In this document: positions 43,798 to 52,700 of the stretch, piece by piece
Layout of the letters: the number at the start of each line of letters is the position of its first letter
Numbering within the stretch: the first letter of the stretch is position 1
Assembly: GCA_035943935.1 (NCBI GenBank)
Contig: DASZBR010000021.1
Location: 5,488 to 69,487 of the forward strand
Reading direction: 5' to 3'
Source of the DNA: DASZBR01 sp035943935
Lineage (GTDB): Bacteria; Pseudomonadota; Gammaproteobacteria; DASZBR01
Length of the DNA stretch: 64,000 nt
The notes under the pieces: generated by a model
Database searches by the model: none
Told to the model about the DNA's origin: nothing
What the model saw: only the letters and a program-made list of their open reading frames with translations
Made by a program: the position numbers and the translations under genes

Positions 43798-43873
43798 TGG
43801 TGGGTCGTGTGCGAATCGAACGCACGACCAGCGGATTAAAAGTCCGATGCTCTACCGACTGAGCTAACGACCC
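43798..43873 (-). tRNA. tRNA-Lys (UUU)
   Basis: 76 bases with encoded CCA. Acceptor GGGTCGT pairs with ACGACCC; D-loop AGCTCAGTCGGTAGAGC, anticodon loop CTTTTAA and T-arm GTTCGATTC are standard. It lies 19 bases upstream of arnT on the same strand. Confidence 0.97.
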
Positions 43874-43972
43874 CACGAAAAGAGGGAAAATCATACCCAT
43901 TCTGGCTGAAATGGCAAGTTTTTATTTATTATTGCATAATGCGCCCAATGTTAACCTTTCGAGGGATTAGAT

Positions 43973-44602
43973 ATGTTGATGGGTTTCCTACCGCGTCAGG
44001 AAGAATTTTTTACCTTATTTACAGAAGCGGCGGTTTCACTCACCAAAGCGGCTCAGGCGCTTCATGACGAGGTGAAGCAACTCTCTGACAAGCCGAATGT
44101 CTCTGCCGGTCGTGTGTTGGAACACAAGCGTGCAGCGGAAGCCTACGCGCAGAAATTATTTACCCTCATGCACAAAAGTTTTATCACGCCGTTTGATCGA
44201 TATGATATCCATCGTTTAAATGACAAGCTGTACGATATCGTCAATATGATCAATCTTACCGCCCAGCGATTCGTGAAATACGAAATTCACTCCATACCCC
44301 CAATGATGGTAACGCTCACCGAAGTGTGTCTTAAATCGGCCCAACTGGTTCAAGAAGTCGTTTCGCACTTACACGACTTAAAAAATAATAACTATATAAC
44401 CAAAGCCTGCGATAAAATTAAAGCCTATGAAAGCCAAGCCGATCAACTACTCATCGATGGTATGGCGTCTTTATTCCGTGATGAAAAAGATGTCAAAAAT
44501 ATTATCAGACTCAAAGAAGTCTATGATCTCTTAGAATCCATGACCGACCGATGTCAAGAAGTGGCGTTTATTGTTGAGGGTATTGTGTTGGAGTATGCCT
44601 AA
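43973..44602 (+). CDS. PhoU-like DUF47 phosphate-transport regulator
   Basis: 209-aa all-helical protein. GFLPRQEEFFTLFTEAA at the N-terminus, a central SFITPFDRYDIHRLNDKLYDI (metal-binding FDR motif) and YESQADQLLIDGMASLF are characteristic of the DUF47 family that pairs with Pit. SD GAGGG lies before ATG 43973. The pit gene starts one base after its stop. Confidence 0.93.
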   Translation: MLMGFLPRQEEFFTLFTEAAVSLTKAAQALHDEVKQLSDKPNVSAGRVLEHKRAAEAYAQKLFTLMHKSFITPFDRYDIHRLNDKLYDIVNMINLTAQRFVKYEIHSIPPMMVTLTEVCLKSAQLVQEVVSHLHDLKNNNYITKACDKIKAYESQADQLLIDGMASLFRDEKDVKNIIRLKEVYDLLESMTDRCQEVAFIVEGIVLEYA

Positions 44603-44603
44603 T

Positions 44604-45602
44604 ATGGCAGGGCATTTTATATTAATTTACTTTACACTCGGCTTAGCTTTCGTATTTAATTTTTTAAACGGTTTTCATGATGCATCCAATGCGATTGCGA
44701 CGATTGTTTCTACTCAAGTTTTAAAACCTCATCATGCTGTTTTATGGTCTGCCATATTTAATTTCTTAGCTTTTTTTGTATTTGGTCTGCACGTTGCGAA
44801 TATGGTGGGGACGGGAATCGTTGCGCCGCATATTATAGATACCGTATTTATATTTTCGACTTTAGTCGGTGCTATTCTTTGGAATATTATTACGTGGTAT
44901 TTTGGTATTCCCTCCAGTTCTTCGCATGCCTTAATCGGCGGATTGATTGGCGCCGCGTTAATGAAATCCGGTACGCATTTTTTAGAATGGGGCGGAATTT
45001 TAAAAGTCGTTGCATCCATCTTTATTTCACCGATATTAGGCATGATATTGGCGATGTTATTAATGTTTTTAGTGGCCCGCATATTCTTTTATTATTCGCC
45101 GTTTAAATTAAACAAATGGTTTCGCGGATTGCAATTAGTTTCATCGGCTTTATTAAGTTTAGGGCATGGCGGTAACGATGGTCAAAAATCGATGGGAATT
45201 ATTGCGGTATTATTATTTTCATCCGGATTACTGAAGGGCGCTTTTTATATCCCCAATTGGGTTGTGATTACCTGTTACTTAACCATGGCGTTAGGCACTT
45301 TATTTGGTGGTTATAGAATTGTCCGAACCATGGGCATGAAAATTACGAAATTAAAACCCGTCGGCGGATGTTGTGCAGAAACCGGTACGGCCCTTACTTT
45401 ATTTCTCGCGACTATATTAGGTATTCCCGTTTCAACGACGCATATTGTCGCCGGAAGTATTGTGGGCGTGGGATCTCTCGAAAGATTTTCAGCAGTACGC
45501 TGGGGAGTAGCGAGTCAAATGGTGTGGGCGTGGGTGTTGACGCTGCCCGCATCAGCGATTGTTGCCGCGTTGGTAGAGTATGTGAGCCTTAAGGTTTTTT
45601 GA
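44604..45602 (+). CDS. pit: Low-affinity inorganic phosphate transporter
   Basis: 332 aa from ATG 44604, chosen because GGAG at 44590-44593 suits it. Two inverted PiT signatures: NGFHDASNAIATIVSTQVL near the N-terminus and SLGHGGNDGQKSMG in the second half; about ten membrane helices. Imports phosphate with protons or Na+. The 3' end overlaps the convergent F-box gene by 14 bases. Confidence 0.95.
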   Translation: MAGHFILIYFTLGLAFVFNFLNGFHDASNAIATIVSTQVLKPHHAVLWSAIFNFLAFFVFGLHVANMVGTGIVAPHIIDTVFIFSTLVGAILWNIITWYFGIPSSSSHALIGGLIGAALMKSGTHFLEWGGILKVVASIFISPILGMILAMLLMFLVARIFFYYSPFKLNKWFRGLQLVSSALLSLGHGGNDGQKSMGIIAVLLFSSGLLKGAFYIPNWVVITCYLTMALGTLFGGYRIVRTMGMKITKLKPVGGCCAETGTALTLFLATILGIPVSTTHIVAGSIVGVGSLERFSAVRWGVASQMVWAWVLTLPASAIVAALVEYVSLKVF

Positions 45603-46491
45603 TTTTTTGGCCAGCAGTATTCTGATTTTGTTCTATCTGTTCTGGCTGCACTCTTTGAGTAGTAGGAAAGAAGCTGCCGATATAATTTTTTAGCGCATCT
45701 TCGGGCAGCATTCGATTTACTGTTCTTACTATATAACGTAGTAGCGTTGCGGCAACCAAAATTTTCAGAAGTGTAGAGGGGCTGCAAGGTAATTGCGCTT
45801 TCACATTCGGCGGCAAAAATAAGGTCAGAATAGGGATGAAGAACATCGCAGCGATGATTGAGGATTCCCGCATTTTTTCAAGGTAAACAGACGTCGGTAG
45901 TTTTCTAATACCTTTTATAATAGTTTGACCTTGCTGGTTGCTTGGGACAAATTCCAGTGTTCGAATAAAGAATTCAAAAATTGATTTTGCTTGTTCATAT
46001 GATGTTTGTTCAGAAGAGCCTAAATATCTGCTTTTAGCACGGATAACTTTATTCAGGGCAGCGAAAAAACGGCTGAGATCTTCAACCTTGAGATCGTGGA
46101 GGATGGGTGCCAACGGTTCGAGAATTTTTACTACTCTATCTTGTTGTGAAACATCAATTTCTTGTTTTTCTTTTAAGAGGTCTAAAAAATTGCTTATTAC
46201 GGCTACTTTGTTTTTTGCAGGTAATTTAGGGTGTAAAGCAATGAACGAACAGAATTCAAAAAGAGTCTGTAATTGTTGTCGCCCTTTGTCCTGATAATCA
46301 GCGCTGAGTAACGTTTCTCTCATGCGCTGGATATGAAATTTCTGCCAATCGAAATAATAAACATCCCTAAATGTTCTACACGTTCCTGCAAATGCTTCGG
46401 CATCGCGATTGCCCGTTGCAGTAGATTTCACCTGATTCAGGATATTCAGCAGTACTTCACGGGGAAGTTCTAGCCATTGATCATCTTGCAT
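45589..46491 (-). CDS. F-box protein with C-terminal membrane hairpin (module copy 2)
   Basis: 300 aa. F-box at residues 7-50: LELPREVLLNILNQVKS, AFAGTCRTFRDVYY. A helical middle contains FIALHPKLPAKNKVAVI (84-99) and two membrane segments lie at about 211-227 and 239-257. It parallels the 47279 protein throughout, including the AQ(S/K)I stretch and LP preceding the membrane hairpin, so the two are paralogues; this one lacks the insert near residues 130-230 of the other. It follows the CaaX gene by 18 bases and overlaps pit at its stop. Likely host SCF adaptor; unproven. Confidence 0.8.
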   Translation of the reverse strand: MQDDQWLELPREVLLNILNQVKSTATGNRDAEAFAGTCRTFRDVYYFDWQKFHIQRMRETLLSADYQDKGRQQLQTLFEFCSFIALHPKLPAKNKVAVISNFLDLLKEKQEIDVSQQDRVVKILEPLAPILHDLKVEDLSRFFAALNKVIRAKSRYLGSSEQTSYEQAKSIFEFFIRTLEFVPSNQQGQTIIKGIRKLPTSVYLEKMRESSIIAAMFFIPILTLFLPPNVKAQLPCSPSTLLKILVAATLLRYIVRTVNRMLPEDALKNYIGSFFPTTQRVQPEQIEQNQNTAGQKIKKP

Positions 46492-46509
46492 AATAATTTT
46501 CCTTCTTAC

Positions 46510-47181
46510 TTAACAGATTACACAACACTTTCTATTTTGTTGAGTAAGTTCTATTCGCTTTCCCTCAACAAAAAGTGGAATGAGATTTAGATCTGCATCA
46601 ATATAATTAATAGTAGAGGCCGCTTCTTGATGATGCGCAACAAATTGATCCAGTAAGTAATCTCTCGGATTATCGTGTCTTGATCCTCTCAGGGTACACA
46701 CTTTTTCGAGTGTCCAGTTTGAACGGCATGCATTAGGTCGTAATTTTTGGTCTCTTTCTAGTGCAATGAATACTGTTCCGGGTTTTGCATTGTGATTAGC
46801 CATATCTCCCATCAGAGCTTTGACTGAACTAAATTTGGGGTTGTTCAAAATGCCTAAAGTAGTATTTTGGCTTTTATCTGCGCTGGCGTGATTAAAAAGT
46901 TGATGTGTTTCGTATTTAATATGCCATGCATAATCTGCAGGTGTCATAATACTGTGAACGGTAATGCCTTCTTTTTGTAGTTCTACTTTAAGCGCATTAA
47001 GTGCTGCAATTTCAGCTTCAAAAAAAGTTTTTAAATCAACCAGTAGGTGAACGTCTTTAATCTGCTGTTCTTTAAGGAAGTGAGTTGTGTTTGGTGAGAG
47101 AGCAAAGGTATTTTTACCGCTGGATTTTTCAACGGCTAATAAAGTGACTGATTCATGAGTGGTATTGACGACTTCTATCAT
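46510..47181 (-). CDS. ADYAWH-domain protein ending in a CaaX box (module copy 2)
   Basis: 223 aa. The C-terminus reads KCCVIC, a CaaX-type box (C220-V-I-C) of the kind prenylated by host farnesyl- or geranylgeranyltransferase; L. pneumophila AnkB is a known example. SIMTPADYAWHIKYET (77-92), LGILNNPKFSSVKALM (109-124) and the C-terminal domain align with the 48499 protein, so they are paralogues. No signal peptide or membrane helix is present, so membrane attachment would come from lipidation. A PmrA-type promoter lies directly upstream. Strong effector candidate, activity unknown. Confidence 0.82.
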   Translation of the reverse strand: MIEVVNTTHESVTLLAVEKSSGKNTFALSPNTTHFLKEQQIKDVHLLVDLKTFFEAEIAALNALKVELQKEGITVHSIMTPADYAWHIKYETHQLFNHASADKSQNTTLGILNNPKFSSVKALMGDMANHNAKPGTVFIALERDQKLRPNACRSNWTLEKVCTLRGSRHDNPRDYLLDQFVAHHQEAASTINYIDADLNLIPLFVEGKRIELTQQNRKCCVIC

Positions 47182-47219
47182 GGTAAGGCCCCTCTGTTTT
47201 TTATCGTAGTAGTGAGGTC

Positions 47220-47252
47220 AGTATACCGTCCAAACCTTAAGGAAATATTAAG
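47220..47252 (-). promoter_or_regulatory. PmrA-type box plus -10 hexamer
   Basis: Read on the minus strand: the 20-base box at 47252-47233 is identical to those at 3653 and 4069, and TATACT at 47225-47220 is at the same offset. It drives the CaaX gene and the F-box gene downstream. Confidence 0.78.
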
Positions 47253-47278
47253 AAAGCGCGTTTTTGCCTAGAAATAGG

Positions 47279-48484
47279 CTATTCTTTTTTCTTCTTCGCG
47301 CCAGGTCTGGGGCCTTGGTTTGCTTCAAGCTCATCTTCCTCGACGATTTCTACTCTGGGGTCTTCTTCTCTGCGCGGACAGCACATTAAGCCTAAGTCTC
47401 GGATAGCCTGAGCAAATTTTGCGCACTCTCCAAATCGGGACGCTTTATACCAAAGCCCGACATTGAGTGAAATCACAGCTAGTATCATTAAGGCGAACTG
47501 TACTTTTTTAGATTTGAAAAAAGGAACAAGAGCCATGAAAAACAGAGGGTTAATCGCATACGCCCCTTCTGCGTAAGCACTTAAGAGTTTATTCAGCACC
47601 ACATTTTTGGGGAGGGCGCTGGTAGCTTCTATAATGCCCTCTGATTTTTCTGCAAGTAAGCCATTTTTTTTACTCGGGATCATAGGTGAGAGTAGTACTT
47701 TAAAAAGGTCGACTATTTTTTGTGCATTTTGAAGCGGAGTAACACCGTATTCTTCTACACCGGTTTGAAGGACTTTTAATACGCCATTTTGTATAAAGTC
47801 ATTTAGATTTCCACGCAATGCTATGACAACTGTTTTAGAATCCCAATGTTGTGTAGAGCGGCGGTCCATTACCACGTCGTGATCAGCGCATTGTTCAAAA
47901 ACAGTGCTATCTGCGTGAAAACATTGGTAGGTTTGTCGGATGGCTCTTCGTTGTTCATCGCTCGGTTGAAAATTGGCATCTTGTAATTCCGCAACAGAAG
48001 GAAAGTGTAATTCAGTTTGCATAAGGGTTAAGAAGGCGGGTATTTGTGGAGGCTGATGATTTTTGAGTTGAGTGCAACCCGCTGGAAAAAAACATTCGAC
48101 CGTTTCGATATGCAATAGTTGATCGATCGAATCAATGATTTGTACCTTAGCAGAATCTTCTAAATCAGGATGAAACGCGATTGCTCTGCACAGTGCAGAA
48201 ACGAGCGTTGTGCTTCGCGTAATTTTATTCGCGCCGAACAGTTGGTAAAACAGGGGCGAGCTCGCATAACTTGTTTTTTGTAATGCGTCGAGTGCGCCTT
48301 GTAAATATTGAGCCTGCAATTCAGCGGTATCTGAATTGCAATAAAGATGTAAAAATCTTTTGCACGTGAGCGCAAATGCCAGTGTATTTTTCGCGCCATT
48401 TCTTTTTTTTACATACTCTAAAATAAGTCGCAGGATATCGTTGGGAGCGGATAGCCAATCAGCATAGACTTCTTTCTCTTCCAT
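47279..48484 (-). CDS. F-box protein with C-terminal membrane hairpin (module copy 1)
   Basis: 401 aa. F-box at residues 10-50: WLSAPNDILRLILEYVKK, TLAFALTCKRFLHLYC. IAFHPDLEDSAKVQIID (102-118) matches the shorter paralogue at 45589; a Cys-containing insert occupies about 130-230. Membrane segments lie at about 306-323 and 327-346, and the tail is rich in Glu (REEDPRVEIVEEDELEAN), resembling the E-block of Dot/Icm substrates. It starts 14 bases after the stop of the 48499 gene and shares its promoter. Confidence 0.8.
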   Translation of the reverse strand: MEEKEVYADWLSAPNDILRLILEYVKKRNGAKNTLAFALTCKRFLHLYCNSDTAELQAQYLQGALDALQKTSYASSPLFYQLFGANKITRSTTLVSALCRAIAFHPDLEDSAKVQIIDSIDQLLHIETVECFFPAGCTQLKNHQPPQIPAFLTLMQTELHFPSVAELQDANFQPSDEQRRAIRQTYQCFHADSTVFEQCADHDVVMDRRSTQHWDSKTVVIALRGNLNDFIQNGVLKVLQTGVEEYGVTPLQNAQKIVDLFKVLLSPMIPSKKNGLLAEKSEGIIEATSALPKNVVLNKLLSAYAEGAYAINPLFFMALVPFFKSKKVQFALMILAVISLNVGLWYKASRFGECAKFAQAIRDLGLMCCPRREEDPRVEIVEEDELEANQGPRPGAKKKKE

Positions 48485-48498
48485 TTTGTTTCTCCAAA

Positions 48499-49638
48499 TT
48501 ATTTAGGTGCAGACGATTTCTGCAATTTTAAACCGACTAACCCCGAAAGATCATCCGCACTTGCACTTGTCGACATTGGTGAGGGAGGTGTGGCACCTCG
48601 CGAAACAGGAGCAGAGGCTGTTTGATGCGCGGTTGGTACGCTAGTAATGGATGACGCACGTCGACGCGTGATGTGGGATTTTGGTTTTGTCGGGGTTGGT
48701 GCGAGAGAAGTGACCATTGCCAAATGTTTTTCAATACAACGAACATAATATTCTTTTGTATAGTTTGGATCTTTTTTGGTGGGGCTTTCAAACGCTGAAA
48801 TACGTGTTTTTAATGTTTCCGCGCTTTCATAAATAACTGCCTTGACTTCGGAAAGTTTATCGTCAAAAAATGCATAAGAAATATCTTCTGGTTGATCTTG
48901 CATTAACAACGAACGCAACATTAATCCTTTAATGCCTGCACGAGCTTCTCGTTTTACGGAGCCATCTTCAAGCACTGTTTCACTTCCAAATCCTGCACAG
49001 ATTAAATCAAGCACAAATTTTGCTGCGCGACCACGGAGTTTAAGTTTTTCGAATGCGTCACTGTTTTCTTGTTTTGGGTTGTTTTTAACAGCGAGATACG
49101 CTTCTTTAACAACGCTATAAGCAGTTCTTGGAGCGGCTTGGTGAGCAAGTGCGGTTTCCTCACCTTTGAGTAATTTTTGAATTGATTCAAATTCGGGCCG
49201 TCCTAAAACGATAGCAAGTTTATCGAGGTTTTTATTTAGATTGAGATCAAAATCAATGTCCGGATGGGTGCAGGCTTCTCGAAAATTAAGTAACGTTTGT
49301 TCATCAAGATGCCAGGCATAATCAGCAGAGGTAATAATGCCTAATAGTTTATGATTTCTTTTTTGCATATGGGTTTCTAAGTGTTCGCGTGATTCCATTT
49401 CGCGATCATCAAAACGCATGTCTGAACATAGCCAATGATCTGTGATTTCTTTTTCTTCAAAGGTCTCATCCATGTGGGCGTTATAATCACCCAGAGCTGC
49501 AAATTCCCAGGTAAAATCAATGTCTTCTATTCCGATGATGGTGTGAGGTGTTTTTTTTGGGTTGGATTTCCGCTGAAAAGCTGATGTCATTTTGTTCCAG
49601 CTTCTTCTGAGTGCGGTAGGACTTTTCTGTTCTTCCAC
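48499..49638 (-). CDS. ADYAWH-domain protein (module copy 1)
   Basis: 379 aa from GTG 49638. The ORF extends to 49686, but the -10 hexamer is at 49678-49673, so the mRNA cannot include that start; GGAG at 49649-49646 is seven bases from the GTG. HKLLGIITSADYAWHLDEQT (96-115) and LAIVLGRPEFESIQKLLKGE (141-160) match the CaaX protein. There is an N-terminal extension (1-95), and a Ser/Thr/Pro-rich C-terminus (312-379) that ends without a CaaX box. Same promoter type and same downstream partner (F-box protein) as the CaaX protein. Effector candidate. Confidence 0.8.
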   Translation of the reverse strand: MEEQKSPTALRRSWNKMTSAFQRKSNPKKTPHTIIGIEDIDFTWEFAALGDYNAHMDETFEEKEITDHWLCSDMRFDDREMESREHLETHMQKRNHKLLGIITSADYAWHLDEQTLLNFREACTHPDIDFDLNLNKNLDKLAIVLGRPEFESIQKLLKGEETALAHQAAPRTAYSVVKEAYLAVKNNPKQENSDAFEKLKLRGRAAKFVLDLICAGFGSETVLEDGSVKREARAGIKGLMLRSLLMQDQPEDISYAFFDDKLSEVKAVIYESAETLKTRISAFESPTKKDPNYTKEYYVRCIEKHLAMVTSLAPTPTKPKSHITRRRASSITSVPTAHQTASAPVSRGATPPSPMSTSASADDLSGLVGLKLQKSSAPK

Positions 49639-49672
49639 GGTTATTCTCCGGTCATAAATTAGTATGGGCAAT

Positions 49673-49705
49673 ATAATAACAGACAAACGTTAAGGAAATC
49701 TTAAG
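49673..49705 (-). promoter_or_regulatory. PmrA-type box plus -10 hexamer
   Basis: Minus-strand box at 49705-49686 (CTTAAGATTTCCTTAACGTT), with TATTAT at 49678-49673 at the invariant offset. It drives the 48499-47279 unit and rules out the long ORF start at 49686. Confidence 0.75.
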
Positions 49706-49738
49706 GAGTCGTGTATTTTTTGAGGATATTTTAGCGTA

Positions 49739-49761
49739 GGGGCGAGACATTGCCTCGCCCA
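49739..49761 (-). terminator. Hairpin downstream of putA
   Basis: GGGCGAG and CTCGCCC pair across seven bases, four bases after the putA stop. There is no T-run on the minus strand, so termination is tentative. Related in sequence to the hairpin at 20716. Confidence 0.4.
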
Positions 49762-49764
49762 ATT

Positions 49765-52700
49765 TTAGTCCGCGTTTAACGACATCAAGCTTGCATTACC
49801 ACCGGCGGCAGTAGTATTGATCGTGAGAGTGCGTTCCGTGCATAAACGCAATAAATAATGTGGTCCGCCTGCTTTAGGACCCGTGCCAGATAATCCTTCG
49901 CCACCGAAGGGTTGTGTGCCAACCACTGCACCAATCATGCTGCGATTTACATAAATATTTCCGGCTTTCATGCGAGATTGAATATGATTAACTGTTTCTT
50001 CAATTCGGCTATGAATTCCCATGGTTAAGCCGTAGCCTGTATTATTAATAGAATTTATGACCTGATCCAATTCTTTAGCTTTAAATCTGACGATATGAAG
50101 TACGGGTCCAAAAACTTCGCGGGTTAATAAATTAATATTATCTATCTCAAATGCAGCAGGGCCTAAAAAACTGTCTTTTTCATGTTCTGGTTTGAGGGGA
50201 ATTTGATAAATTAATTTAGCGCGTTTTTCATGCTTTAATTTTTCAATATGTTCTTCTAAAGTTTTCTTAGCAGCCTGATCAATAACGGGTCCTATATCTG
50301 TTTCTAATTCACGCGGGATGCCAATTTTCAGAGTTTCCATTGCGCCTTTGAGCATCTCTATAGTTTTATCTGCAATATCTTCTTGTAAAAATAATACTCT
50401 TAAGGCTGAACAACGCTGACCTGCACTCATAAAGGCTGACGTCACAACATCAGCCACTACTTGTTCAGGTAGTGCAGAAGAATCAACGATCATTGCGTTC
50501 TGACCGCCAGTTTCAGCGATGAATGGCACTAATTGGCCTGATCTATTTGCAAGCGTCTGATTAATTTGTTGTGCGGTTTCGGTTGAGCCCGTAAAAATAA
50601 CGCCTTTAATTCTGTTATCGGGAATAATTTTTGAGCCAATTAATTTGCCGCTAATAGGGCAGAGCTGTAAAACATCTTTCGGAATGCCTGCTTCATGCAA
50701 CAGTGACACAGCCGCCATTGCTATATGTATAGTTTGGCCTGCGGGTTTTGCAATAACAGGATTACCTGTAACTAATGCAGCTGTTACTTGGCCCATAAAA
50801 ATGGCGAGAGGAAAATTCCAAGGACTGATACATACCATGGGCCCACGACCCCGTAAAAACAATTGATTGGTTTCGCCAGTAGGGCCAGGCATATTTTGGG
50901 GTTTCGCTAAATTTTCACGCGCTTCTTTAGCGTAATATCTACAAAAATCAATCGCTTCGCGAACTTCAGCAATGGCATCCGGAATGGTTTTTTTACCTTC
51001 TTCGATGGTAATACTCATGAATTGTGCCATGCGGTGTTCTAATAAATCAGCGGTTTTATCTAAACACGCCGCGCGTTTTTCAACGGACGTCATTTCCCAG
51101 TGTTCAAAAGCTTTATGGGCTGTATTTAAAATATTTTCTGGGTCTATAGCGTTTGCATCGACTTTTTCATAGGACGGATTTTTGAGATTTTCATAGAGTT
51201 TTTTAATTTCATCGGGATTCGTCAAATTAATACCCATAGAATTTTTTCGAGAAGAACCATAAAGATTGCGGGGAAGGGGAATATGCGGATGTGGTTTTTG
51301 TTCTGTTTCACTTAATTTTTTCACAGGATCCATAATAATCTCCGAGACAGGAATTTTTTCATCAATAATGCGATTGACAAAAGAAGAATTTGCGCCGTTT
51401 TCTAAAAGGCGTCTGACTAAATACGCTAATAAATCTTCGTGTCCACCGACGGGCGCATAAACTCTACAGGGAATATTTAAATTATTTTTGCCAACTACTT
51501 GGTCATAAAGCGTGTAGCCCATGCCATGTAAACATTGAAATTCGAATTGTTTAACACCGGCTAATTTCGCCATTTCTAAAACAGCGGCGAGAGAGTAAGC
51601 ATTATGTGTTGCAAAAGCAGGGTAGAACGCTTCAGGGTATGACAAGATTTTTTTTGCGCAGGCTAAGAAAGATACATCTGTCGATGTTTTTCGGGTAAAT
51701 ACCGGATAACCGTCTAAGCCTTTGACTTGCGCATTTTTAATTTCGCTATCCCAATAGGCGCCTTTAATTAATCTCACCATGAATTTCTTTTTTTGAGAAT
51801 GCGCAATCTCAGCCAGTGTATCAATTAAATAATAGCCGCGTTTTTGATAAGACTGCAGTGCAAGACCAAAACCTTGCCAATTATTTAGCTCAGCGTGACA
51901 GAAAACATTTTTGATAATCTCTATGGAAATATCTAATCGCTCAGCTTCTTCAGCATCCACCGTCAAACCAATATTGACTTTTTTACAATGAATGGCGAGA
52001 TCCAATAATTTTTTGGTTAAATAGGGAATGATTTCTTCTTTTTGTGCATATTCATATCTCGGATGTAACGCAGATAATTTAATGGAAATACCTGAGCCTG
52101 TAATAGGGGTTTTGCCTTGAGTCGCTTCGCCAATTTTTTCGATGGCTTTCTGATACGCTTTAAAGTAGCGATCGGCGTCAGACATGGTGCGTGCTGCTTC
52201 ACCCAGCATGTCATACGAAAATAGATAGCCTTGTTTTTCCAATGGTTCTGAACGTTTTAGGGCTTTTGTAATATTTTGGCCCATGACAAATTGATTGCCC
52301 AAAATTTTCATGGCATGAGCCATAGATTTCCGAATAAACGGCTCGCCACCGCGTTTGACTAAGTTTTTTAATGTTTTATTTAAGACATGAGAATCTTTTT
52401 CGCTGGGAGAAATAATTTTTCCCGTCAGCATCAATCCCCATGTAGCAGCATTTACAAATAAAGACTCGCTTTTACCGAGATGATCTTCCCAATCGGCACG
52501 GGTGATTTTGTCGCGAATTAATTTGTTGACGGTGGCTTTATCAGGAATGCGAAGCAGGGCTTCCGCTAAACACATTAAGGCAATGCCTTCGTTACTGGAG
52601 AGATCATATTGATATAAAAAAGCGTCTAAGCCGCCTTGATTTAAACGTGACTTTCGAACTTGTGTCACTAAGGTTTCTGCTTTTTTCTGAATATGATCGA

